From: Hyphomicrobiales bacterium
GTDB taxonomy: Bacteria > Pseudomonadota > Alphaproteobacteria > Rhizobiales > Xanthobacteraceae
DNA: 34,307 nucleotides
Direction of reading: 5' to 3'
NCBI GenBank assembly: GCA_017305595.1
Contig: JAFKKL010000054.1
Span: 1 to 34,307 of the forward strand
Of the stretch, positions 8,152-16,134 are shown in pieces; the stretch's first letter is position 1; every line of letters begins with the position of its first letter. The translations under genes were made by a program, and so were the position numbers. The notes under the pieces are model-generated. The model was not told where the DNA came from, searched no databases, and saw only the letters and a list, made by a program, of their open reading frames with translations.

Positions 8152-10320
8152 TTGAACGCGTCGCCACGCCGAATTGGACCGACCTTCCCCCGGCTTGCCG
8201 ATGCGGCCTTTTACGTCACGCGCGCGATCAGCAGCCGCGTGATGGCGCGGGCCGGATTTCACGGCATCGACAGCAATTATGCGCGCACGACGATTGCGAC
8301 GATCACGCGACGTCTTCGCAATGGCGAGACGGTTTATATCGCCGGCCTTGCATCATCGGGAACCCATAACACCGGCGTCGCACTGGTCGAAGTCACGCAA
8401 GCCAATGGACCGCGCCTCATCGTCAACAACGAAGAGGAACGCTTCTCCGGGAACAAGCACACCTCCGAATTTCCGCATCGCTCGCTCGATGCGATGGCCG
8501 CGACGTTGCGCACTATGGGACGCGACATCGGCGATATCGCAGCGTTCGTGACGACCTGGGATTATCCGACGCTGTTCGGCACCATGATGCGAACCGCGAT
8601 CGAGGAAGCGCCGGGCAGCCTCAAGCTGTTGTCCTATTCCGACGCCATTGGTGTCGATCGTCGCCGCCTCGACCAGATGCGGCGCACGCCGCGGATTCTC
8701 GCCAAGCAATTCGGGCTGGCACAGCCGCCGCAATTGATCCTGGCACCGCATCATCTCAATCATGCGTGGTTTCCCTATGCTGTCTCGCCGTTCTCTGGCG
8801 GCAGCGATCCCGTCGCCATCGGCGTGTTCGACGGCACCGGCGATCGCGGCTCGATTTCGTCGTTCGTGGCGCAGGGCGATGACATCCGGGAAATCGCCTG
8901 CAACGAAAGCGTGTTCGATTCGCTTGGCGCGTTTTACAGCGTGATCTCCTCGACACAGGGCGGCTGGACGTGGCTTTCCAGCGAGGGGCGCTACATGGGT
9001 GCGGCGGCGTGGGGCGACATGAACCGCGCCACCAACCGCTATTATGCGCGATTGAAGGATGTGCTCGACCTCGGCGTGGACGGCACGATCAAGCTCAACC
9101 GCGCAATGGCGAACTGGTATCGCGACCCGTTCGACAATCCTTACAAGCAACCGCTGACCGACATTCTCGGTCCGCCACTGCGGCCGGATCAATTATGGAA
9201 TCCGGACGCCGTGTTGCGCGTCGAGGACATCCAGCACCGGCCCGATACGCAGGATCGCCTCGACAAGGCGGCAGCGACGCAGATGGTGTTTGAGGACGCG
9301 TTGATCCACGCCGTCGATCATCTGCTGCGCGTCACCGGCACGAATAAACTCATCCTGTCGGGCGGCGTCGCACTGAACGCCTTGGCCAGCATGCGGCTGC
9401 TCGAACACTTCGACGAGGCCTGGTTCGCCAAGGCTCAGCAACGCAAGGCGCGCCTGCATCTGTGGGTGCCGCCGATGCCGAGCGATCCCGGCGTACCGAT
9501 CGGCGCGGCGTGGTGGCTCGCCCATCTCGCCGGCGCACCGCGCGGCACGCCAGAAACCCACGCGTTCTACTGTGGCACCGCACCAACCGGTGATGACATT
9601 GCGAGCGCCCTCGCCGCTGCCCCAGACATTGCCTCGGAAACCATCGGCACCATCGCGACACCGAACGGACGCGACGCTATCGCCGATCTGATGGCTTATT
9701 GCGTCGCCAGCGGCGGTATCGTCGCGCTCTATCAAGGGCCGGGAGAAACGGGCCCCCGTGCGCTCGGGCATCGCTCGATTTTTGCCAATCCGTGCGATCC
9801 GGAGACGCGCGAACGCCTCAATGCGCGCGTGAAATATCGCGAGAAGATTCGCCCGCTCGCACCGATGGCGACGCTCGAAGCCGCGCAGCAGTTTTTCGAA
9901 CTGCATGAGGGGGCGTCGGACGGCAACTACAACGCCTACAACTACATGGTGCTGACGGCGCATTCGAAGCCTGCGGCCGTCGAAAAAATTCCATCGGTCG
10001 TGCATGCCGATGGCACCGGCCGTATTCAGATCGTACGCGAGGACGACGATCCCCTTACCTACGCTTACTTGAAGGCGCTCGGCCGCCGTATCGGCGTCGA
10101 GGTCTCGGTGAACACCTCGTTCAATGTCGCAGGCCCAATCGCGCAAACGCCGGAGCAGGCCGTGGAAACCCTGCGCCGCTCCAAGGGCCTCGACGCTGTA
10201 TTCATGGTGGCGGATGACGGGACGGTGCGTGCCGCGTGGCACGGTGGCGAGCGCGACAGCGGTCGTTTTACCGGCTGGCTTGCGGCGTGGCGAAGCGCGA
10301 CAGCAAGCGCCCGTCCATGA
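8152..10320 (+). CDS. NodU/TobZ-family carbamoyltransferase
   Basis: O-carbamoyltransferase family: an N-terminal Kae1-like domain forms carbamoyl-adenylate and a C-terminal YrdC-like part handles carbamoyl phosphate, with the carbamoyl group passed to a hydroxyl of a sugar or antibiotic. Visible motifs are the metal-binding HHLNHAW (H200, H201, H204), FDGTGDRGS, SGGVALNALAS, GPGETGPRALGHRSIF, KYREKIRPLAP and NTSFNVAGPI. The protein is 722 residues, with about 55 residues before the usual first strand (here VYIAGLASSGTHNTGVAL, where the family normally has a GHD-type motif). The TTG at 8152 is chosen because GGAG lies nine bases upstream; ATG 8242 has no ribosome site but would remove half the extension. 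No nodulation, glycosyltransferase or antibiotic genes are next to it, so the acceptor is unknown. The last 53 bp overlap the opposing EamA gene. Confidence 0.92.
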   Translation: MNASPRRIGPTFPRLADAAFYVTRAISSRVMARAGFHGIDSNYARTTIATITRRLRNGETVYIAGLASSGTHNTGVALVEVTQANGPRLIVNNEEERFSGNKHTSEFPHRSLDAMAATLRTMGRDIGDIAAFVTTWDYPTLFGTMMRTAIEEAPGSLKLLSYSDAIGVDRRRLDQMRRTPRILAKQFGLAQPPQLILAPHHLNHAWFPYAVSPFSGGSDPVAIGVFDGTGDRGSISSFVAQGDDIREIACNESVFDSLGAFYSVISSTQGGWTWLSSEGRYMGAAAWGDMNRATNRYYARLKDVLDLGVDGTIKLNRAMANWYRDPFDNPYKQPLTDILGPPLRPDQLWNPDAVLRVEDIQHRPDTQDRLDKAAATQMVFEDALIHAVDHLLRVTGTNKLILSGGVALNALASMRLLEHFDEAWFAKAQQRKARLHLWVPPMPSDPGVPIGAAWWLAHLAGAPRGTPETHAFYCGTAPTGDDIASALAAAPDIASETIGTIATPNGRDAIADLMAYCVASGGIVALYQGPGETGPRALGHRSIFANPCDPETRERLNARVKYREKIRPLAPMATLEAAQQFFELHEGASDGNYNAYNYMVLTAHSKPAAVEKIPSVVHADGTGRIQIVREDDDPLTYAYLKALGRRIGVEVSVNTSFNVAGPIAQTPEQAVETLRRSKGLDAVFMVADDGTVRAAWHGGERDSGRFTGWLAAWRSATASARP

Positions 10321-11212
10321 TCAGCAAGCCGCTGGCGATGATCAACGCGCCGACAATCTCGCGCGGCGTGACGACTTCGCCAAGCACCACATAGCCGAGC
10401 GCAATTGCCGTCACCGGCACGAGCAGCGTTACCAGCATGACGTTGCCGGGGCCGGAGCCGCGAATGATCTGGAAGAACAGGATGTAGGCCAGCGACGTCG
10501 ACAGCGCCGCCAATCCGACCAGCGCCAGGATCGTCGTGGCGTGCGGCATCGGCAGTTGCCACGGCCGATCGATCGCCATCGACAGCACGAACATCATGAC
10601 GCCCGAGCAGATCAGTTGAAAGGTCGCCGCCGCCAGCGGTTCGACGCCTTGCATCTCGCGCTTGGCCCACAGTGCCGAAAATCCGAACACGACGGTTGCG
10701 CCGAGACAGAGCAAGATACCGAAGCTTTGTTGTGTATCGACATGCAGATCGACACCGCGCAGAACGATGACGCCGAACAGACCCAGCAGCACGCCCGCCA
10801 CGCGGCGCGCGATCAGCCGCTCCTCGCCGAACGCCGCCAGCACCAGCACCGTGAACACCGGCGTCATGGCATTGATCACCGATGCGAGGCCGCTGGCGAT
10901 CATGGTCTGCCCGCTCACCAGCAGGGAGAACGGCAGCACGTTGTTGAGCAGCGCCATCACGATGAAGGGCCGCCAGCCGGCCAACGTGCTCGGCACCGGA
11001 ATCCGGTAGATGCGGATCAGCGGCAGCAACAGCAGCGCTGCAAGTCCGACGCGAACGAACACGATGGTCAGCGGCGGCAACTCCTTCACCGCAACGCCTG
11101 CGAAGAAGAACGACCCGCCCCATAGCACTGATAGGCAAAGAAGCCGCACCCAGTCGCCGGAGGTGATGCTGAGGTCCGCCGATGGCGCGGCCGTTCTGAT
11201 TTCGATCGACAT
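10268..11212 (-). CDS. EamA/DMT-superfamily transporter
   Basis: A 314-residue inner-membrane protein with ten predicted hydrophobic segments arranged as two EamA repeats (about residues 22-155 and 165-300), typical of drug/metabolite exporters. Family features include WGGSFFFAGVAVKELPP in the first repeat and SLAYILFFQIIRGSGPGNVMLVT in the second, followed by the GxxLGEVVTPREIVGALIIASG-type ending. The substrate is not predictable. Its 3' end overlaps the carbamoyltransferase gene by 53 bp in convergent orientation. It is the downstream gene of the minus-strand series, 140 bp below the dehydrogenase ORF's 3' side, so it may have its own promoter. Confidence 0.9.
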   Translation of the reverse strand: MSIEIRTAAPSADLSITSGDWVRLLCLSVLWGGSFFFAGVAVKELPPLTIVFVRVGLAALLLLPLIRIYRIPVPSTLAGWRPFIVMALLNNVLPFSLLVSGQTMIASGLASVINAMTPVFTVLVLAAFGEERLIARRVAGVLLGLFGVIVLRGVDLHVDTQQSFGILLCLGATVVFGFSALWAKREMQGVEPLAAATFQLICSGVMMFVLSMAIDRPWQLPMPHATTILALVGLAALSTSLAYILFFQIIRGSGPGNVMLVTLLVPVTAIALGYVVLGEVVTPREIVGALIIASGLLIMDGRLLSRFATPQASR

Positions 11213-11352
11213 GGCTTCCGCTTCGGTCCTGTGCTCGCTGCCGCGCCGATGGAATCCATCGTGTCGCCAGTCTGTGCAGAGGACCTAACGCGAATGGCTT
11301 GCTCTCACCACCCGTTTTCAGGGCAATGCAGCGATGCCGTCGAACGCGGTGG

Positions 11353-12228
11353 TCAGTTAGCGGGGGCGGCCTTGATCAGATCGATCAATCGGCCTTCGTC
11401 ATCGTCCGGTATTTCAGCGGTTGCCCGCGCGTAGATGTCCAGCGCTGCCCGCGCAACCGCGAGATCAAGGCCGAGATTCTCCGCCAGCGCCAGTGCGTAG
11501 CTCGCATCCTTGTGGCGCAGCGCGGCGGTGAACGAGGCTCCGGCAAAATCCCGTGCGACCATGCGTGCGGAGTGCCGCACCACTTGCGGGCTCGCAACGG
11601 CGCCGCTGGCGAGTGATTGCTGGACCAATTGCATATCGAGTCCGGCCTGCTCCGCGATGCGAAGGCCCTCGGCAAGGCTCGCGATCTGCACCGCGCCCAT
11701 CAGATTGTTGATCAACTTGAATACCGTGCCCGCACCGGCCACGCCGAAATGCCGGAGGGTCGTTCCCAGCGGTGCGAGGAACGGTCGCGCGGCATCGAGA
11801 TCACTCGCGTCCGCACCGACCAACAACGTCAGCTTTCCCGACGCAGCAGCGTCAGGCAGACCCGTCACTGGGCAATCGATGTAACGCAGTCCTCGCGTCG
11901 TCAGATCGCGCGCCATATCCATGGCATGACGATGCGACACCGTCGAACATTCGATCGCGAACGCGCCTTTGCGCGCCGTTTCAATGATACTGTCTTTGCC
12001 GGTCCACACCGCGTGCGAAGCGGCATCGTCCGCGACCATGGTGACGACGGCATCGGCATCCCGGGCGGCATCGGCCGGCGACGCGGCCCAGCGCGCACCA
12101 CGTGCGATCAGGTCGTCGGCTTTGCTGCGGCTGCGATTCCAGACCGCGAGCGTGAAGCCGGCGTCGAGATAGCGGCCCGCCATGCCGTGTCCCATCCGGC
12201 CTAAACCGATGAATGCGACATGCGGCAT
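11353..12228 (-). CDS. NAD(P)-dependent oxidoreductase, 3-hydroxyisobutyrate dehydrogenase family
   Basis: Beta-hydroxyacid dehydrogenase of 291 residues. The N-terminal Rossmann fold carries GLGRMGHGMA (from residue 8). The substrate loop is DCPVTGLPDAAASGKLTLLVG (residues 118-138), and the catalytic lysine is K171 in FKLINN, with N175 beside it. The C-terminal all-alpha dimerisation domain is complete. Such enzymes oxidise 3-hydroxyisobutyrate, or reduce tartronate semialdehyde, glyoxylate or succinic semialdehyde; the loop PVTGLPDAAA differs from the PVSGG typical of true 3-HIB dehydrogenase, so I leave the substrate open. It starts 17 bp after the prfB stop codon on the same strand and may be transcribed with it. 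Confidence 0.9.
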   Translation of the reverse strand: MPHVAFIGLGRMGHGMAGRYLDAGFTLAVWNRSRSKADDLIARGARWAASPADAARDADAVVTMVADDAASHAVWTGKDSIIETARKGAFAIECSTVSHRHAMDMARDLTTRGLRYIDCPVTGLPDAAASGKLTLLVGADASDLDAARPFLAPLGTTLRHFGVAGAGTVFKLINNLMGAVQIASLAEGLRIAEQAGLDMQLVQQSLASGAVASPQVVRHSARMVARDFAGASFTAALRHKDASYALALAENLGLDLAVARAALDIYARATAEIPDDDEGRLIDLIKAAPAN

Positions 12229-12245
12229 GGCAAACTCCCTGTAGA

Positions 12246-13301
12246 TTAATCGACGTCGTCGATCGCTCCCGGCGTGGTGCCGAACGCGCGTTGCGCCAGG
12301 GTCGCAGCCATGAACTCGTCGAGATCGCCGTCGAGCACGCCAGCGGTGTCGGAGGTCTGCACGCCGGTGCGCAGATCTTTCACCATCTGATACGGCTGCA
12401 ACACGTAGGAACGGATCTGATGACCCCAGCCGATATCGGTCTTGGCGGCCTGATCGGCGGCGGCCTGCTCCTCGCGCTTCTTCAACTCGATTTCATAGAG
12501 TCGCGCGCGCAGCATGTCCCACGCCTGCGCGCGGTTCTTGTGCTGTGAGCGCCCGGCCTGACAAACCACGGCGACGCCGGTGGGAATATGTGTGAGCCGC
12601 ACCGCCGACTCGGTCTTGTTGACGTGCTGGCCTCCCGCGCCGCCGGAGCGCATCGTATCGGTGCGCACGTCGGATTCCTTGATGTCGATCTTGATGCTGT
12701 CATCGACAACCGGGAAAATCGCGACGCTGGAAAACGAGGTGTGCCGCCGCGCGTTGGAATCGAACGGCGAGATGCGCACCAGCCGATGTACGCCGCCTTC
12801 GGTCTTCAGCCAGCCATAGGCGTTATGCCCACTGATCTGAATCGTCGCCGATTTGATGCCGGCTTCTTCGCCCTGCGTTTCTTCGAGATATTCGATCTTG
12901 AAACCGTGCTTCTCGGCCCAGCGCGTATACATGCGCAGCAGCATCGACGCCCAGTCCTGGCTTTCGGTGCCGCCCGCGCCGGCATGAACTTCAAGATATG
13001 TGTCGAAGCGATCCGCCTCGCCCGAGAGCAAGGCCTCGAGTTCGCGTCGCGCCACTTCCTTCTTCAGGTGCTTCAGCGCAGTCTCGGCTTCGGCGACGAT
13101 TCCCTCGTCGTCCTCGGCTTCGCCAAGCGCGATCATCTCGACGTTGTCGCTTTTTGGGGATCGTCCCAGAGCTTGGGGTCTTCGGCGAGTTGGTTCAGCT
13201 CAGCCAGTCTTGCCGTCGATGTATCGACGTCAAAGATGCCTCCTCAGCAGCCCGACCGACTGCTTGATCTCTTCGACAAGTCTTTCGATTTCCGCGCGCA
13301 T
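12246..13301 (-). CDS. prfB: Peptide chain release factor 2, programmed +1 frameshift, with an apparent internal deletion
   Basis: RF2 recognises UGA/UAA stop codons. The first 23 codons run from ATG 13301 to the in-frame TGA at 13232-13230. A +1 shift leads into 32 codons ([20 protein letters not shown]...), which match the RF2 N-terminal domain but stop at TGA 13135-13133. The rest (13136 down to 12246, 296 residues) is in another frame and contains the complete catalytic body: the SPF stop-codon reader ([13 protein letters not shown]), the GGQ loop ([14 protein letters not shown]) and the C-terminal [18 protein letters not shown]. Compared with RF2 of related bacteria, about 25 residues between DPQKA and DNVEMI are missing. 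The frame mismatch requires a deletion of 3n+1 bases, which fits 76. It lies 76 bp downstream of mrcA. As written, the gene cannot give full-length RF2. Confidence 0.85.
13133..13160 (-). other. prfB: Frame-breaking junction in prfB with ATGA overlap
   Basis: At this point the frame that leaves the programmed shift reads DPQKATTSR and then TGA (13135-13133), overlapping the ATG (13136-13134) that opens the remaining 296 codons. The expected residues between QKA and DNVEMI are absent. The junction sits next to a CCCC-AAAAA run (13159-13151), a context prone to sequence error, although an indel of one or two bases alone would not restore the missing 25 residues. Confidence 0.75.
13229..13246 (-). 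promoter_or_regulatory. prfB: Programmed +1 ribosomal frameshift site of prfB
   Basis: Read on the minus strand: AGGAGG CAT CTT TGA C. The internal Shine-Dalgarno-like AGGAGG stands three bases before the slippery CTT, followed by UGA and C, the same arrangement as the E. coli prfB autoregulatory site. Low RF2 leaves the UGA unread and the ribosome slips +1 to continue as Leu-Asp-Val; ample RF2 ends the peptide after 23 residues. Confidence 0.93.
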
Positions 13302-13377
13302 GATCTTTCCGGTCGCGAAGCGTGTCCGCAAAATGACGATGTGGCCGGGATGTAGCGACGAACGCCGCCAAACGCAA

Positions 13378-15870
13378 TCAGTAAAGCCCGCCGGTGCCGG
13401 GACGGATAATCGCGCGATCGGCATCGGGCGATACGCCGACAGCGTGACCGTCCGCATCCGCGACGCCGATGATCGAATAGTTGTCGGGCGGCGCGGTACC
13501 GGGCTTGAAGGCTTCGAGAATGGTGCGGCCACCATCGCCGGGGCCGGCGCGCATGCCGGTCTTGGCGTCGACGCGGATGAGCTTGATGCCGGCCGGCACC
13601 TTGAATGGCACGGCAGGCTTGCCCGCCAGCGCCAGCTTCAGGAAATCCTTGGCGATCGGCGCGGCGAGATGGCCGCCCGTTGCGCCACGGCCAAGATTGC
13701 GCGGCTTGTCGTAGCCGACGTAAATGCCGACCACGAGATCCGGCGAGAAGCCGACGAACCACGCGTCCTTCTCGTCGTTGGTGGTGCCAGTCTTGCCAGC
13801 GATCGGCTTGCCGACTTCGCGCACCACGGTCGCGGTGCCGTGCTGCACCACGCCTTCCATCATCGACGTGATCTGGTAGGCGGTCATCGGATCGAGCACC
13901 TGCTCGCGACGGTCGACCAGTTGCGGCTCGGGCTGGTTTTTCCAGCCGCCCGGCGCATCGCAGCCGCGGCATTCGCGCTGGTCGTGCTTGAAGATGGTGT
14001 GGCCGTAGCGATCCTGAATGCGGTCGATCAGCGTCGCCTTGATTCGTTTGCCGCCGTTGGCGAACATCGAATAGGCGGTGACCATGCGCATCACCGTGGT
14101 TTCGCCGGCGCCGAGCGCGTAAGAGAGATAGTTCGGCAATTCATCATAGACACCGAAGCGCTTGGAGTATTCGCCGATCAGCGGCATGCCGATATCCTGC
14201 GCCAGCCGTACCGTCACGGTGTTCAGCGAGCGCTGCAACGCGTTGCGCAGCGTGGTCGGGCCATAGTACTTGCCGGTCGAATAGTTCTCCGGCCGCCACA
14301 CGCCGCCGCCCTGCCCCTGATCGATTTCGATCGGCGCGTCGACCACCACGGTCGACGGCGTATAGCCGTTATCGAGCGCCGACGAATACACCAGCGGCTT
14401 GAACGACGAGCCCGGCTGCCGATAAGCCTGCGTCGCGCGGTTGAACTGGCTTTGATCGAACGAGAAGCCGCCGACCATCGCCAGCACACGGCCGGTCCAT
14501 GGATCCATCACCACCATCGCACCGGACACTTCGGGCAATTGCCGCAATCGATACTGTCCCTCGACGACGTGGCCCTCCTTGTCGAGCAAGGGATCGGCGT
14601 AGATGACGTCGCCGGGCGACAGCACCTGCGACACCTTGGTCGGCGTCTTGAAGCGCGTCGGGCCGGACGCAGCTTTCGCCCATTTCACACCGTCGAGCGT
14701 GATGATGCCGGTCTGCCGGCCCTTGCTGACTGCGCCGCCGAGTTCGCGTCCCGGCTGGAAACCGATCCGCGCCGACTGATCGCTGGTCTCGAGCACGACG
14801 GCCATCCGCCACGGCGTGATGTCCGACAGTGATTTGACGTCGGCGAGTTTCACGCCCCAGTCACCTGAGATGTCGAGCTTGCTCACGGGCCCGCGCCAGC
14901 CCTGGGCCTCGTCGTAGTTGACCAGCCCCTTCACCATGGTCTTGCGCGCCTCGACCTGCAATTTCGGATCGAGCGATGTGCGCACCGACAGGCCGCCTTC
15001 ATAGAGTTTCTTTTCGCCGTAGCGCTCGAACAGATCGCGACGCACGTCTTCAGCGAAATATTCGCCGGCGAAGGTGTGCGAACCGTTGGCGCGGCTGGTC
15101 ACCACCAGCGGCGATTTGCGGGCAGCGTCCGCGTCGGCCTGCTTGATCCAGCCATTTTCCAGCAGGCGATCGATCACGTAGTTGCGGCGCTCGATGGCGC
15201 GGTCACGATTCTTGACCGGATGCAGCGTGGACGGCGCCTTCGGCAGCGCCGCGAGATAGGCGGCTTCCGCGACGGTCAGTTCGTTCACCGACTTGTCGAA
15301 ATAGACCAGCGAGGCGGCGGCGATACCGTAAGCGCCGAGCCCGAGATAGATCTCGTTGAGATACAGTTCGAGAATCTTGTCCTTCGAGTAAGCGCGCTCG
15401 ATGCGCATCGCCAGCAAGGCTTCCTTGATCTTGCGCGCGAACGACACTTCGTTGGTCAAAAGGAAATTCTTGGCAACCTGCTGGGTGATGGTGGACGCGC
15501 CCTGCGGCCGCCGGTTCGAGCCGTAATTCTGGACGTAGAGCAGAGCGGCGCGCGCCATGCCGGAATAGTCGATACCGCCATGCTCGTAGAAATTCTTGTC
15601 TTCCGCCGCGAGGAACGCGTTGATCACCAGTTTGGGAACAGCCTGGATCGGCAGATAGAGACGCCGCTCCTTGGAATACTCCGCGAGCAGCGAGCCGTCG
15701 GAGGCATGAACCCGGGTCATCACCGGCGGTTCATAATTCTGCAACTGGGAATAGTCCGGTAGATCCTTGGAGAAATGCCAGATCAGGCCGGCGACAGCGG
15801 CCACGCCAACCAGGAACACGATGGTACCGGCGGCAAACAGGAACCCCATAAACCGGAACAGCAGACGCAT
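13378..15870 (-). CDS. mrcA: Penicillin-binding protein 1A, bifunctional transglycosylase/transpeptidase
   Basis: Class A PBP of 830 residues that polymerises and cross-links peptidoglycan in the periplasm. One N-terminal membrane anchor (residues 9-32) is followed by the GT51 transglycosylase with catalytic E90 in AAEDKNFYEHGGID, then GASTITQQVAKN and YLNEIYLG. An OB-like insert and the transpeptidase domain come next: SSFK with S488 and K491, SLN (in RSLNTVTVRLA) and KTGTT (AGKTGTTNDEKDAWFVG). Length and domain order fit PBP1A. A short Cys-containing insert (RECRGCDAPGG) before the KTG motif may be a lineage trait. It lies between amiC and prfB on the same strand; 264 bp separate it from amiC, so it probably has its own promoter. 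Confidence 0.97.
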   Translation of the reverse strand: MRLLFRFMGFLFAAGTIVFLVGVAAVAGLIWHFSKDLPDYSQLQNYEPPVMTRVHASDGSLLAEYSKERRLYLPIQAVPKLVINAFLAAEDKNFYEHGGIDYSGMARAALLYVQNYGSNRRPQGASTITQQVAKNFLLTNEVSFARKIKEALLAMRIERAYSKDKILELYLNEIYLGLGAYGIAAASLVYFDKSVNELTVAEAAYLAALPKAPSTLHPVKNRDRAIERRNYVIDRLLENGWIKQADADAARKSPLVVTSRANGSHTFAGEYFAEDVRRDLFERYGEKKLYEGGLSVRTSLDPKLQVEARKTMVKGLVNYDEAQGWRGPVSKLDISGDWGVKLADVKSLSDITPWRMAVVLETSDQSARIGFQPGRELGGAVSKGRQTGIITLDGVKWAKAASGPTRFKTPTKVSQVLSPGDVIYADPLLDKEGHVVEGQYRLRQLPEVSGAMVVMDPWTGRVLAMVGGFSFDQSQFNRATQAYRQPGSSFKPLVYSSALDNGYTPSTVVVDAPIEIDQGQGGGVWRPENYSTGKYYGPTTLRNALQRSLNTVTVRLAQDIGMPLIGEYSKRFGVYDELPNYLSYALGAGETTVMRMVTAYSMFANGGKRIKATLIDRIQDRYGHTIFKHDQRECRGCDAPGGWKNQPEPQLVDRREQVLDPMTAYQITSMMEGVVQHGTATVVREVGKPIAGKTGTTNDEKDAWFVGFSPDLVVGIYVGYDKPRNLGRGATGGHLAAPIAKDFLKLALAGKPAVPFKVPAGIKLIRVDAKTGMRAGPGDGGRTILEAFKPGTAPPDNYSIIGVADADGHAVGVSPDADRAIIRPGTGGLY

Positions 15871-16134
15871 TCTCGACGATCCGTTTTGACCCTGTCCCGC
15901 CGATGGTTTCGACGAGTTCCTGGCTCACATTGGCTGGTGGCGCGCAGGGATGAACACTGCCCCCGCCTCCATCGACTCAATCAATCCATCCTGATCGATT
16001 CTGTCGCACCTGTGTCCGGCTTCTATAGAGCCGAGGCTGTGTCCAAACTAGGGCTCGCCTCAAGTCGCGGATTGTTTTTTTGCGGCCTGGCACCATTCCC
16101 ATGCCCCGGCGCAGAAGCGACGGCGGCCAGAACA
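15871..16134. other. Intergenic region amiC-mrcA with two CcrM-type GANTC sites
   Basis: 264 bp without a convincing gene. GACTC (15974-15978) and GATTC (15997-16001) lie about 105 and 127 bp upstream of the mrcA start. GANTC is the target of the alphaproteobacterial cell-cycle methylase CcrM, and paired sites often mark methylation-sensitive promoters. A minus-strand run of seven A (16074-16080 area) follows no clear stem. I could not fix a -35/-10 pair. Confidence 0.3.
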
